This document shows positions 17,773 through 26,032 of a stretch of DNA of 35,832 nucleotides, in pieces. The DNA lies in contig CAZVWH010000020.1 of NCBI GenBank assembly GCA_964631175.1, positions 1 through 35,832 on the forward strand. Reading direction: 5' to 3'. Each line of letters begins with the position of its first letter. The first letter of the stretch is position 1. Made by a program: the position numbers and the translations under genes. This DNA is from CAZVWH01 sp964631175. Its GTDB lineage: Bacteria; Planctomycetota; Phycisphaerae; Sedimentisphaerales; Anaerobacaceae. The notes under the pieces were generated by a model, which was not told the origin of the DNA, made no database searches, and was given only the letters and a program-made list of their open reading frames with translations.

Positions 17773-18132
17773 TATGCCTGCCTCCTGGGCATTTTAAGCC
17801 TTAATGCCTTCATATATTATATAGATGACGGAAAAGTATGGCAACAGATAAATCAAATTAGGTAATATTGATGGAGTTGAATTGTGGCGACAAAGTTCCT
17901 AACTCCGTGTTAAAACAGCGGTTATGGATGTTGGTATGGTTTTATTTCTAACATGTGCAATTTGTTGTATATTTTGTTGGATCTGTTAGGAGTCTTTTTT
18001 TGGCAGTTTCTCAGAGCATAGAGGCTTGACAGTTTTGCTCGAATAGCTATACTTGCTAGTAAGCTCGTTCTACGTAGTGAAGTGCTACTTCGCAGAGTAG
18101 AATTTGAAAGATTCGTAGTACTGGAAGGGTAT
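17773..18132. promoter_or_regulatory. Divergent spacer between FHA gene and thrS
   Basis: Holds the promoters of both genes. The thrS promoter at 18026-18053 is listed separately. Near 18073-18103 the phrases GTAGTGAAGTGCTACTTCGC and GAGTAGAA include the small hairpin GAAGTGCTACTTC. I see no T-box stem I or antiterminator element. A minus-strand frame (17922-18401) is antisense to thrS and is not considered a gene. Confidence 0.5.
18026..18053 (+). promoter_or_regulatory. Sigma-70-type promoter of the thrS cluster
   Basis: TTGACA at 18026-18031, a 16-base spacer and TATACT at 18048-18053. Both hexamers are near consensus, and the distance to the thrS ATG is about 75 nt. Confidence 0.65.
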
Positions 18133-20046
18133 ATGGCAAAAGTAATACTCCTTGGGAGCACATTAAGTATTGCTGAAGGTACAACCGCGAAACAATTGGC
18201 AGAGCAAGTAGGGCCGGAGCTGGTAAAAGCTGCTGTAGCAGCTAAGGTAAATGGGCGGTTAGTAGATTTATCTACTCCTATCACGGCTGATACAGACATC
18301 CAAATTATAACTCTCAAAGACAAGCAAGGCTTGGAGATAATGCGACATAGCTGCGCGCACATTATGGCCGAGGCTATATGTGCTATTTGGCCTACGGCCA
18401 AGCTGGTCTATGGCCCAACCGTAGAAGACGGATTTTATTATGACATCGATCTTGATGAGCCGATTCGGCCGGACGATTTTCCGCATATCGAAGAAAAAAT
18501 GCGCGAAATCATCGAAGCCGACCGACCGTTTATTCGCAAAGAAATGGGCAGGACAGAAGCGCTGGCAAAATTGGCCGGCGATAAATATAAAATCGACAAC
18601 ATAAACCGTACAGACAGTGACACTATTAGCTTTTATTCCCACGGGGATGGATTTGAGGATTTGTGTCGTGGACCACATGTTCCCAGCACCGCCGCGGTTG
18701 GAAGCTTTAAGATTATGTCTGTAGCCGGTGCTTATTGGCATGGAGACCCAACGCAAAAAATGCTTCAGCGGGTCTATGGAACCGCTTGGCCGACACAAAA
18801 AGAGCTTGATGAATATTTACAAAGATTAGAAGAGGCAAAAAAACGCGACCACCGTGTATTAGGCAGACAATTGGATTTATTTAGTTTCAACAAAGCCGGC
18901 CCCGGCTTTGCTTTCATTCATTCCAAAGGAATGATCATCTGGAACGAGATAGTTGATTACTGGCGGCAGGTGCATAATAAATACGGCTATGAAGAAATCA
19001 AGACGCCCATCATTTTAAATGAGCAGCTTTGGCATAGAAGCGGCCATTGGGATAATTACAAGGAGAACATGTATTTTACAAGTTTTGATGGTGGTGACTA
19101 TGCCGTAAAGCCAATGAATTGCCCGGGGGGATGTTTGGTTTACAAGACTCGTCAACACTCATACCGCGAATTCCCGATGAGGATTGCCGAGCTTGGTTTA
19201 GTGCATCGACACGAGGCAAGTGGTGTTATGCACGGGCTTTTCAGAGTCAGACAATTTACTCAGGATGATGCACATATTTACTGCACACCGGCGCAGATAG
19301 AATCTGAGGTAATAGGAGTTATCGATCTTACATTTGAGATATATAGGACTTTCGGCTTCGAAGATTTCCATATTGAACTTTCCACCAAACCTGAAAAGCA
19401 CATTGGTTCCGACGAGGTTTGGGACGTTTCTACAACTGCTCTGAAAAGCGCTCTGAAGCATAAAGAAATTAACTACAAAATCAACGAAGGAGACGGAGCA
19501 TTCTATGGGCCCAAGATAGATTTTCATATTAGAGATTGCTTAAAAAGATCATGGCAGCTTGGTACGATTCAATTAGATTTTTCTATGCCGCAGCGATTTG
19601 GCCTGGTCTATACCGATAGAGATAATACTGAGAAAACGCCGGTCATGATTCATAGGGCGGTTTTAGGCTCTTTTGAGAGATTTATCGGGATTCTTATAGA
19701 ACATTTCGGCGCTAATATGCCTTTGTGGCTTTGCCCTGAGCAGGTCAGAGTGCTGCCGATAAGTGAGAAAACAAATGACTATGCCAAGACCATTCAGCGC
19801 AGGCTCAAAGAGGCTCAATTGCGCTGTGGTTGTGACCAGTCGGACGAAAAAATAAACGCTAAAATTGCCAAAGCCCACAGCGAAAAGCTTCCCCTTATGT
19901 TGGTGGTCGGCCCAAGAGAGGCTCAGTCAAATACTGTTAACGTGAGGATACGAGGAATAAAAGAGAATAAAACAACGGGGTTTGACGAGTTTTTAAGAAT
20001 AGCAAAAGATAAAATTTCCGATAAAGAAATAGACCTATCATTTTGA
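18133..20046 (+). CDS. thrS: Threonyl-tRNA synthetase
   Basis: Class II aminoacyl-tRNA synthetase charging tRNA-Thr. In 637 residues it has a TGS domain (about 1-62), the second editing domain with HSCAH (H72, H76) and the CRGPHVPST segment, the class II catalytic core with MNCPGGC (zinc/active site) and GLFRVRQFTQDDAH, and the C-terminal anticodon-binding domain from about 545. It has the usual length for a full-length bacterial ThrRS. Start 18133 is chosen over an in-frame upstream ATG (18082): GGAAGGG lies just before it and MAKVILL fits the family N-terminus. It heads the classical thrS-infC-rpmI-rplT-pheS order. Confidence 0.97.
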   Translation: MAKVILLGSTLSIAEGTTAKQLAEQVGPELVKAAVAAKVNGRLVDLSTPITADTDIQIITLKDKQGLEIMRHSCAHIMAEAICAIWPTAKLVYGPTVEDGFYYDIDLDEPIRPDDFPHIEEKMREIIEADRPFIRKEMGRTEALAKLAGDKYKIDNINRTDSDTISFYSHGDGFEDLCRGPHVPSTAAVGSFKIMSVAGAYWHGDPTQKMLQRVYGTAWPTQKELDEYLQRLEEAKKRDHRVLGRQLDLFSFNKAGPGFAFIHSKGMIIWNEIVDYWRQVHNKYGYEEIKTPIILNEQLWHRSGHWDNYKENMYFTSFDGGDYAVKPMNCPGGCLVYKTRQHSYREFPMRIAELGLVHRHEASGVMHGLFRVRQFTQDDAHIYCTPAQIESEVIGVIDLTFEIYRTFGFEDFHIELSTKPEKHIGSDEVWDVSTTALKSALKHKEINYKINEGDGAFYGPKIDFHIRDCLKRSWQLGTIQLDFSMPQRFGLVYTDRDNTEKTPVMIHRAVLGSFERFIGILIEHFGANMPLWLCPEQVRVLPISEKTNDYAKTIQRRLKEAQLRCGCDQSDEKINAKIAKAHSEKLPLMLVVGPREAQSNTVNVRIRGIKENKTTGFDEFLRIAKDKISDKEIDLSF

Positions 20047-20061
20047 AATTGACGGTTGCAT

Positions 20062-20116
20062 ATTGGTAACTGGTAATTGGTTTGATAATTTCAAATTACC
20101 AATTACCAATTACAAT
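20062..20116. repeat. Palindromic TTGGTAACTGG/CCAATTACC repeat between thrS and infC
   Basis: ATTGGTAACTGGTAATTGG is followed, after a short AT loop, by AAATTACCAATTACCAATTA, so the two halves are reverse complements. A related element is inside addA (34035-34102). It lies between the thrS stop and the infC ribosome-binding site. Confidence 0.7.
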
Positions 20117-20138
20117 TTAGTTGAATTTTTTAGAAAGG

Positions 20139-20155
20139 TAAGGTGGTGTACAATC
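20139..20155 (+). promoter_or_regulatory. Strong Shine-Dalgarno in front of a putative AUC start of infC
   Basis: TAAGGTGGTG (20139-20148) matches most of the complement of the 16S rRNA 3' end (TAAGGAGGTG) and is 4 nt before ATC at 20153. No ATG, GTG or TTG is in frame between 20063 and the conserved protein region. This is the expected arrangement for an IF3 gene begun by a rare codon and autoregulated by IF3. Confidence 0.65.
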
Positions 20156-20668
20156 GGTAAACAAAATTTAAGGATAAATGGGAGAATCCGGGCCAAGAAG
20201 GTTCGGCTAATCGATGAATCAAATAATCAAGCGGGGATCTTAGACACAAGTGAAGCGCTGGCAAAAGCCCGTGAGGCTGGTTTGGACTTGGTGGAGGTCG
20301 CCCCTACCAGTGATCCACCGGTTTGTCGGATAATGGATTATGGCAAGTGGCTGTATCAGCAAAAAAGAAAGACCCACAGTGCTCACAAAACGACACATCG
20401 CCATACTGCTACTGTGAAAGAGATACGGCTAAGGCCCGAAACAGACAAACACGACCTCGATATTAAGCTTAAACATGGTCGTGAGTTTTTGGAGAAGGGC
20501 CATAAGGTGCAATTCACTTTGTTTTTCCGCGGACGCCAAATGCTGCATATTGACAAAGGATATGCGGTTCTCGATCATATTGTGGAATCTTTACAAGATT
20601 TGGCGAAGGTCGAGCGGCCAAGCTCAATGACTGGAAGACGGGTAACTTTATTGCTCGTGCCAAAGTAG
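20153..20668 (+). CDS. infC: Translation initiation factor IF-3, probable AUC start
   Basis: IF-3 binds the 30S subunit, prevents premature subunit joining and checks the initiator tRNA-start codon pairing. The 171-residue frame has the N-domain motif RINGRIRAKKVRLID (about 7-21), the helical linker KRKTHSAHKTTHRH and a C-domain from about 80 (KEIRLRPETDKHDLDIKL, FFRGRQM). Length and content are normal. The only canonical in-frame start, TTG 20063, is inside a palindromic repeat with a poor ribosome-binding site and would add 30 repeat-derived residues. ATC 20153 has an excellent SD. E. coli infC starts with AUU and Myxococcus infC with AUC, for autoregulation. A terminator follows it. Confidence 0.93.
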   Translation: MGKQNLRINGRIRAKKVRLIDESNNQAGILDTSEALAKAREAGLDLVEVAPTSDPPVCRIMDYGKWLYQQKRKTHSAHKTTHRHTATVKEIRLRPETDKHDLDIKLKHGREFLEKGHKVQFTLFFRGRQMLHIDKGYAVLDHIVESLQDLAKVERPSSMTGRRVTLLLVPK

Positions 20669-20732
20669 AAAAGCCGGCCATAGCAGATAACAGGCAGACA
20701 GAAAAAGCAATAACTATAAATCAAGTCTGTGC

Positions 20733-20770
20733 GTTGAAATATTAAATGTGAGCACATTTCAACATTTTTT
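20733..20770 (+). terminator. Terminator after infC
   Basis: AAATGTG (20744-20750) pairs with CACATTT (20753-20759), extended through a bulge by GTTG/CAAC, followed by ATTTTTTG. It separates thrS-infC from rpmI-rplT-pheS. Confidence 0.6.
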
Positions 20771-20892
20771 GCTGTGAGAGGGACGTGAATTCTTATTGTA
20801 GGGGGATGTTCCTGCCCAAAGACTTGTCCTGATGCCGACGGCTTGCCCAGAAAGCCTATATTGTTTTTTCTGGAGAAATTACGCCTTTAGTA

Positions 20893-20921
20893 TTGACGAA
20901 TAGCCGCAAACGGCGTAAACT
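20893..20921 (+). promoter_or_regulatory. Probable sigma-70 promoter of rpmI-rplT-pheS
   Basis: TTGACG at 20893-20898, 17-base spacer, TAAACT at 20916-20921, giving a leader of roughly 50 nt before the rpmI ATG. It follows a terminator, which supports a separate transcript. Confidence 0.55.
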
Positions 20922-20976
20922 GCCAACTTTATATTTTGGAAATTTTGAGATATATACTTTTAAGGAAATTAGATAA

Positions 20977-21171
20977 ATGCCGAAACAGAAGACCCATAAA
21001 GGGTTGAGCAAGAGAATCAAAATTACCGCTGGCGGTAAGGTCAAGCATAGGCGTGCCGGCGGCAGCCATCTTATGAGCGGTAAAAATGCGAAACGTCGAA
21101 GGCGAATAGCCAGCTCAGTTATTATAGCCGGTGCTTCCGCTGAAAAAATCAAGGCTAAAATGAATAAATAG
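20977..21171 (+). CDS. rpmI: 50S ribosomal protein L35
   Basis: The 64-residue basic protein MPKQKTHKGLSKRIKITAGG with KVKHRRAGGSHLMSGK further on is a typical L35. AAGGAAATT lies just before the ATG. It is followed at 135 nt by rplT, the standard pair. The late part of the cluster (rpmI-rplT-pheS) seems transcribed from its own promoter. Confidence 0.97.
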   Translation: MPKQKTHKGLSKRIKITAGGKVKHRRAGGSHLMSGKNAKRRRRIASSVIIAGASAEKIKAKMNK

Positions 21172-21306
21172 ATGTTTGTGTGAAACGTGTCGATAGCTAT
21201 GCTCGATACGATATAAATAATATTATACGCTTGCTTCTCGGCTTAACATTGGCTGCCGTTAGCAAGTAGGATTTTGGGTTTTTCATAGGAAAGCGGGTCA
21301 GCAAAA

Positions 21307-21669
21307 ATGCCAAGAGTTAGGAAAGGAGCCGCAAGGCGTAAAGCAAAGAGACGGCTTTTCCAAGCGGTAAAGGGTTATCGTAGCAGCAGGGGCCACCTTT
21401 ATCGCCAGGCCAAGGAAGCTGCTATCCGGGCGGCTGTAAATGCGCGGATCGACCGCAAACGTAGAAAGCGGGACTTCCGAGGTTTGTGGATCGTACGCTT
21501 AAGCGCAGCCTGTCGGCAGCGTGATGTAAGATACAGCAGGTTCATCGATGGCTGCAAAAAAGCTAACATTGTACTGAACCGAAAAATGCTGAGCGAGATC
21601 GCTATAGTGGACCCACAGGGTTTTGATGCCATCGTTAATGCTGCCAAAGTTGCAATAGGCAGTAAATAG
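21307..21669 (+). CDS. rplT: 50S ribosomal protein L20
   Basis: The 120-residue protein begins MPRVRKGAARRKAKRR, with a long basic N-terminal helix and a C-terminal globular part (LNRKMLSEIAIVDPQGFDAIV). L20 is needed for early 50S assembly and, in other bacteria, represses its own operon by binding the rpmI-rplT leader. AGGAAAGCGGG is located about 10 nt before ATG. The gene follows rpmI and precedes pheS. Confidence 0.97.
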   Translation: MPRVRKGAARRKAKRRLFQAVKGYRSSRGHLYRQAKEAAIRAAVNARIDRKRRKRDFRGLWIVRLSAACRQRDVRYSRFIDGCKKANIVLNRKMLSEIAIVDPQGFDAIVNAAKVAIGSK

Positions 21670-21740
21670 ATAATAGTGAAATTGAGCCACGAGTCACGAG
21701 GGACCCCGCTTTGCGGGAACCAAGCCACGAATTACGAAGG

Positions 21741-22730
21741 ATGCTTGAGCAATTCGAGAAAATCGGCAAAGATGCTCTTGGTGACCTAAAGAAGGTTGCC
21801 GACCTGAAAGCTCTGGAAGACTTCCGAATAAAATATCTTGGTCGCAAAGGCCAGATTATCCAAATACTTAGTCAAATAGGTAAGCTCCCCTCTGAACAAA
21901 AGCCCCAGGCAGGTCAATTCGCAAACAAAATAAAGAAAGAGGTCACCGAAGCGTTTGAGCAGCTAAAAAAGTCCCTTCAAGAATCTCAGCAGAAAACACG
22001 GGAGTTTATAGATGTCACTCTGCCGGGCGTGCCGGTTAGAATCGGCAGGCCCCATATAATCACGCAGACCATAAATGAGCTGCTGGAGATATTCGGCAGG
22101 ATGGGCTTCGCCGTGGCATACGGCCCTGAGGTTGAGGACGAATGGCATAATTTTGTAGCATTGAATATAGGTCCTGAACACCCAGCCAGGGACCCTTCGG
22201 ATAATTTTTATATAGATAATAACACTTTGTTACGAAGCCAGACATCGACTATTCAAATACGGGTGATGGAAAGCAAAAAGCCGCCGATTCGCGTGGTTGC
22301 ACCGGGCCGAGTCTATCGGCCCGACACCATTGATGCGACACATATGTATATGTTTTATCAGCTCGAAGCTCTGGTCGTTGACGAGGGCGTCAGTATGGTG
22401 GATATGAAAACTACTATCGACCAATTTATCCATACCTTTTTCGGCCCAGGAACGAAATGGCGATTCCGTCCGAGTTTTTTTCCGTTTACCGAGCCAAGCG
22501 GCGAAGTAGATTTGCTCTTAGCTGATAAGACCGGCAAAGAAAGCTGGGTAGAGATGGGTGGCTGTGGTATGGTCGATCCGAATGTTTTTGATGCGGTGGG
22601 AATAGACAGCGAAAAGTACACCGGCTGGGCCTTCGGCTTCGGCATAGAACGCCTCGCTATGCGAAAGTACGGAATCACCGACATCCGCCTGTTCTTCGAG
22701 AACGACCTACGCTTCCTTGATCAGTTCTGA
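21741..22730 (+). CDS. pheS: Phenylalanyl-tRNA synthetase alpha subunit
   Basis: Catalytic subunit of the heterotetrameric class II PheRS. The 329-residue protein has the N-terminal coiled coil (about 1-85), motif 1 region GPEVEDEWHNFVALNIGPEHPARD, motif 2 around RVYRPDTIDATHMYMFYQLE, the GCGMVDPNVF segment, and motif 3 GFGIERLAMRKYGITDIR close to the C-terminus. MLEQFEKIGKDAL fits the family start; ATG 21741 is chosen, although AGG is directly before it. TTG 21711, in a small repeat, has GAGGG at better spacing and remains possible. pheT, normally the next gene, is absent: a secreted protein gene follows after 245 nt. Confidence 0.95.
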   Translation: MLEQFEKIGKDALGDLKKVADLKALEDFRIKYLGRKGQIIQILSQIGKLPSEQKPQAGQFANKIKKEVTEAFEQLKKSLQESQQKTREFIDVTLPGVPVRIGRPHIITQTINELLEIFGRMGFAVAYGPEVEDEWHNFVALNIGPEHPARDPSDNFYIDNNTLLRSQTSTIQIRVMESKKPPIRVVAPGRVYRPDTIDATHMYMFYQLEALVVDEGVSMVDMKTTIDQFIHTFFGPGTKWRFRPSFFPFTEPSGEVDLLLADKTGKESWVEMGGCGMVDPNVFDAVGIDSEKYTGWAFGFGIERLAMRKYGITDIRLFFENDLRFLDQF

Positions 22731-22824
22731 TCTTGGGGATTAGGTCCTTCCTTCAATCTTCAGGATTGTCATACTCTTGTGTTTTTTATTACTTCTGCAG
22801 CATTTGATTTCTGTCGCGGTTCAC

Positions 22825-22854
22825 TTGACTCATGGACAGCAAAAGTGTTATAGT
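22825..22854 (+). promoter_or_regulatory. Possible promoter of the dockerin-tailed gene
   Basis: TTGACT at 22825-22830, 18-base spacer, TATAGT at 22849-22854, about 120 nt before the ATG at 22976. In the leader, AAGTCCTGAGATAATAATTT (near 22940) resembles AAGTCCTGAGGAGATAGTC in the leader of the second LamG gene (near 11325). Confidence 0.45.
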
Positions 22855-22975
22855 TAATCGGACACAATATAAACTTTAGATTTTCAGGCCGGAGGAGCAA
22901 ATGAGTTTTTGGCTAATTAAGTCAATTCTGCGGATTACAAGTCCTGAGATAATAATTTAATGGGAGGCAGTTAAG

Positions 22976-24361
22976 ATGAAAAGCGTTAATATAATCACAT
23001 TCATATTATGCCTTATGCTGGCAACGGTTATAAGCCATAGTCATATCTTTGTCTCCAGTTCAACGGCAGCAGAAGCTGACTGCCGATGGGGACTGCTGGC
23101 TAATGAGGGCTTTGAACAGCACCACATAAAGGCAACGCTGTTTTTTCCCGGCCAGGCGAGGGATGGAAGCGCTCCGTATGAATGCAGCCCTAGCTCGAAT
23201 ATGTTTCTTTATACGGTTCATCCGGAAGACTCACGGCATCTGAACTGGGCCGATAGCCGGCAGAACCGAGGCTTTGTCATAGATAGAATGATCGAAGCGG
23301 GCATAAACGTAGCTGTAATGTCTTCCTGGGGCGAAGATTTCTTGCCTTGCTCCACCGGCTGGACACCCTCGGCACCTATGCAGTGTTCGACGCAGTCCCA
23401 TGATGAACTTTTTGCAACTGTGGCCGGTAAGCACATTTTGGTCATTCCGTTTATCGAATCACGTGCGGACTGGAGCTTCAAGGACGAGTTTCCTAACTGG
23501 GGTGACCAGGTGGCGCCGGGAACTGTCAGCCAGATTGTTAATTTTATCAACCGCTACATCAAGCAACACCGAAGGCAAAATAGTTGGGCACGTGTTTACA
23601 ACCGCAATGGCGAGCCAAGATATGCTGTCGCGATAATTCATGCATCATCCAATCAGCTCGGGCCATATGATCAATCTGCCTATGCCGGTGGTTTTGATTC
23701 CATTGCTGAGGAAGTACTGAAAAGAACCGGCATCGAAGTGGGTTTTTTCATGGATGCTCTTCCACCTGGTACCTATGCGCCCGGCATATTCAGACCATCC
23801 TACGCCTCGACGGCCCAATACTTAAAGCAGCAGGATTCCATTCTGGGAATCATGTGTTTCATTCCTGAAATTTGGGTGGGTTCATCCGACGATGAGCGTT
23901 TGATAGATTGGAAACGCAGCTTTTCCCAAGGTTGGGCCGATACAGGCATTCCGTTCTTGATGGACGTTTCACCAGGCTATGATGCGCATATTGTATTCCC
24001 AGGTTCTGTGCAATATGGCCTCAACACTACTTGGATGCAGGCTCTTACCGAGATGGTTCAGGACTTTGGTCAAGATGGGCTAATGTATAATTCCTGGAAT
24101 GGCTACACCGAAGGAATGGCTGCGGTCGTGCTGCAGGAATATGGAGATCTTTTCTATAAGTGGCTCGGGAACCTCACCTGTATATATGAACCGACCACCT
24201 GCAGCGACCTTGTCCGCTGCGAGGGAGCCAGGCCCGCTGATATCAACGGAGACTGCAAGGTTGACTTACTGGATATGGCAGTATTGGCTGCACACTGGCT
24301 GGAGAACTACGATCCGGAAAATGGCCTGAACATTTGGCCTTTATCCACTTCTGGAAGGTGA
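22976..24361 (+). CDS. Secreted probable glycoside hydrolase-like protein with dockerin-like C-terminus
   Basis: The 461-residue protein has a signal peptide (about 1-32, ending STAAEAD) and a large domain (about 35-405) with features such as RMIEAGINVAVMSSWG, IPFIESRADWSF, YAVAIIHASS, GFFMDALPPGTY, FLMDVSPGYDAHIVFPG and YNSWNGYTEGMA. This is reminiscent of TIM-barrel glycoside hydrolases of the GH71/GH99 or DUF5010 kind, in which a long final loop carries an EG motif; I cannot fix the family. The tail (421-443) is DINGDCKVDLLDMAVLAAHW, a calcium-binding dockerin-like EF-hand unit, common as a single unit in planctomycete exported enzymes. GGGAGGC precedes the start. It probably degrades or modifies polysaccharides outside the cell. 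Confidence 0.75.
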   Translation: MKSVNIITFILCLMLATVISHSHIFVSSSTAAEADCRWGLLANEGFEQHHIKATLFFPGQARDGSAPYECSPSSNMFLYTVHPEDSRHLNWADSRQNRGFVIDRMIEAGINVAVMSSWGEDFLPCSTGWTPSAPMQCSTQSHDELFATVAGKHILVIPFIESRADWSFKDEFPNWGDQVAPGTVSQIVNFINRYIKQHRRQNSWARVYNRNGEPRYAVAIIHASSNQLGPYDQSAYAGGFDSIAEEVLKRTGIEVGFFMDALPPGTYAPGIFRPSYASTAQYLKQQDSILGIMCFIPEIWVGSSDDERLIDWKRSFSQGWADTGIPFLMDVSPGYDAHIVFPGSVQYGLNTTWMQALTEMVQDFGQDGLMYNSWNGYTEGMAAVVLQEYGDLFYKWLGNLTCIYEPTTCSDLVRCEGARPADINGDCKVDLLDMAVLAAHWLENYDPENGLNIWPLSTSGR

Positions 24362-24511
24362 GAACGATAATCACCGGTCGTGCTCGATACAAAGCGACTG
24401 TTAATAAAGTGTCATCAATTACAGGATGCACACTCGTAAGACCTAAACAACCCGTGCACACGATACAAACAGTATATCGCAATATGTAGCTATGGTGTAA
24501 ATTCTTGCTTC

Positions 24512-25393
24512 TTACTTAACCGAATCATCGAGAGGCAGGTCGAGCTGTTTATACAGGTTTCTCCGGGCGGCTTTGTCGATTTCGATTGTTGCTCTGGCGT
24601 ATTCGGCTACTTCTTTTGCGTGCGCCCGCGGTACAACAACGACGCCTTCGCCGTCGGCGACGATAATGTCACCCGGCTCGACCAAGACACCGCCGCATAC
24701 GATAGGACGGTTGACCGATTCGATTTCGTTTCGGCCTGGTCGAATGCCTCTACCGACCTTTCTAAAATATAACGGAACCTTTTCAGTTGCAATCTCATCG
24801 GTGTCACGTGCCGTCGCATCGGTGACAACCCCGACGCAGCCACGCAGCTTCCAGCCCATTATATTATTAGAGCCAATCGAGCCAACGTCGGAATCTGGAG
24901 CGTCGTCGATAACTATGGCTGTACCTTTGCGAATAAGGGGGACAAAAGGCTCACTTGAAATCTTATTGTACCACTGGCTGACCCAGCTATCAAAGTCTTT
25001 GGTTTCCATCTGCGGCGCCGGCGGCTTATTTGTGGGGACGTATCGAGCTGTCACTGCGACGCCGATAAAACGGTGTTTAAAATGCTCGGTATCTTTCCAG
25101 GCGGCGTGGATTTCCGGCGACATCAGGCCGATATTAAACAGGCCCGCTTTATCCATCCCATCAGTGACATCGGCGACACGCAAACCATCAAAGAGCTTAA
25201 GGATTTGCTTATCATCTTCGGCGCTGTAAACTCTGGTTGCAATGAAATTTCTGCCTTTTCTTAATTCTTCGACATCAGGTTTGGTAGCTTCCTGGGCTAC
25301 AGTCGGCTCAGAATGGCCGATTAACATCAAGAATCCCAACACCCCAATTAAAGTCAATAAAGTTACTGTGGTGGTTGTTTTTGCAGTTTGCAT
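24512..25393 (-). CDS. Exported RraA-family (HMG aldolase-like) protein
   Basis: The 293-residue protein has a signal peptide or anchor at about 8-33 (TTVTLLTLIGVLGFLMLIGH). The RraA-like fold at about 65-265 contains DVTDGMDKAGLFN (75-87), GSIGSNNIMGWKLRGCVG (171-188), the conserved R196-D197 in TDATARDTDEI, and the late PGDIIVADGEGVVVVP. RraA relatives are aldolases for 4-hydroxy-4-methyl-2-oxoglutarate, oxaloacetate decarboxylases, or RNase E regulators; the retained G-x-R-D residues agree with a catalytic type. The substrate is unknown. Being exported is unusual for the family, which is cytoplasmic in most bacteria. The gene lies alone between the convergent 22976 gene and the divergent arfB. 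Confidence 0.82.
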   Translation of the reverse strand: MQTAKTTTTVTLLTLIGVLGFLMLIGHSEPTVAQEATKPDVEELRKGRNFIATRVYSAEDDKQILKLFDGLRVADVTDGMDKAGLFNIGLMSPEIHAAWKDTEHFKHRFIGVAVTARYVPTNKPPAPQMETKDFDSWVSQWYNKISSEPFVPLIRKGTAIVIDDAPDSDVGSIGSNNIMGWKLRGCVGVVTDATARDTDEIATEKVPLYFRKVGRGIRPGRNEIESVNRPIVCGGVLVEPGDIIVADGEGVVVVPRAHAKEVAEYARATIEIDKAARRNLYKQLDLPLDDSVK

Positions 25394-25424
25394 TTTTGTA
25401 GTTTCCTTTATTTTGAATTTGTTC

Positions 25425-25470
25425 CCGTCGCCGTCCGGCTCGACTGAGCTCGTCGCCGTACCGGCGACGG
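25425..25470. repeat. Hairpin element CCGTCGCCG / CGGCGACGG between RraA-like and arfB genes
   Basis: CCGTCGCCG (25425-25433) pairs with CGGCGACGG (25462-25470); the loop has GGCTCGACTGAGCTCG, reminiscent of the family A core. It sits in the divergent spacer between the two genes. Confidence 0.5.
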
Positions 25471-25597
25471 CTAAACATGGATAAAAATTATAAACAAAAT
25501 TTATTTCTTCAACAATACAAGTATCATAGAATGTTGATAATATGGTTTTTTCCGCTTAAGCTCAAGGCAAAAAGATTTCGGCTTAACGAGAAAATTG

Positions 25598-26032
25598 ATG
25601 ATCGAAATTACAGACGGGATATTTATTTTTGAAGATGAGCTTGTATTTAAGGTCTCGCGAAGTAGTGGACCCGGAGGACAGAATGTCAACAAGGTTAATA
25701 CTCGCGTAACGCTTATGTTCGATGTGGCAAGCTGCAACAGTTTTAACGATGAACAAAAGCAACGAATACTCAAACGTCTCGCCACGCGAGCGAACAAAGC
25801 CGGCATATTAAGAATAGTTTCACAGAAGTACCGAACTCAAAAGGCAAATCGTAAAGCTGCAATCGAGCGATTGTGCCGGTTATTGAGCGAGGCTTTAAAA
25901 ACACATCCGGTGCGAAAGAAGACTAAGGTTCCACAGCGGGCTTACCAACGCCGATTAGAGGAAAAAAAGCGAAGAGGCCTATTAAAGCAACAGAGAGCGA
26001 AACGAAGTTGGCCTGAAGATTCAAGCTATTAG
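25598..26032 (+). CDS. arfB: Ribosome rescue hydrolase ArfB (YaeJ-type)
   Basis: Codon-independent release factor that frees peptides from stalled ribosomes. The 144-residue protein carries the catalytic GGQ at 26-28 in SRSSGPGGQNVNKVNTRV and, after the small domain, the basic C-terminal tail (about 115-140, KKTKVPQRAYQRRLEEKKRRG) that in ArfB inserts into the empty mRNA channel. Its length is the usual 130-150 and it lacks the codon-recognition domains of RF1/RF2. ATG 25598 is preferred; a TTG directly before it (25595) is equivalent in frame. Single gene, divergent from the RraA-like gene. Confidence 0.93.
   Translation: MIEITDGIFIFEDELVFKVSRSSGPGGQNVNKVNTRVTLMFDVASCNSFNDEQKQRILKRLATRANKAGILRIVSQKYRTQKANRKAAIERLCRLLSEALKTHPVRKKTKVPQRAYQRRLEEKKRRGLLKQQRAKRSWPEDSSY

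Larger units (their letters stand above)
20669..20976. promoter_or_regulatory. infC-rpmI spacer with terminator and promoter
   Basis: Contains the terminator 20733-20770 and the promoter 20893-20921 listed separately. The remainder (about 20771-20890) shows no gene or clear structure. An L20-binding leader, known in other bacteria to regulate rpmI-rplT, could be here, but I cannot identify it by eye. Confidence 0.4.

Noticed and set aside
17773..18132. Possible T-box leader upstream of thrS
   Set aside because: I could not find the conserved antiterminator sequence or a specifier stem; only a small hairpin is seen.
17922..18401. 159-codon minus-strand frame at the start of thrS
   Set aside because: Antisense to thrS, low-complexity Ser/Thr/Ala composition, no recognisable features; a shadow frame.
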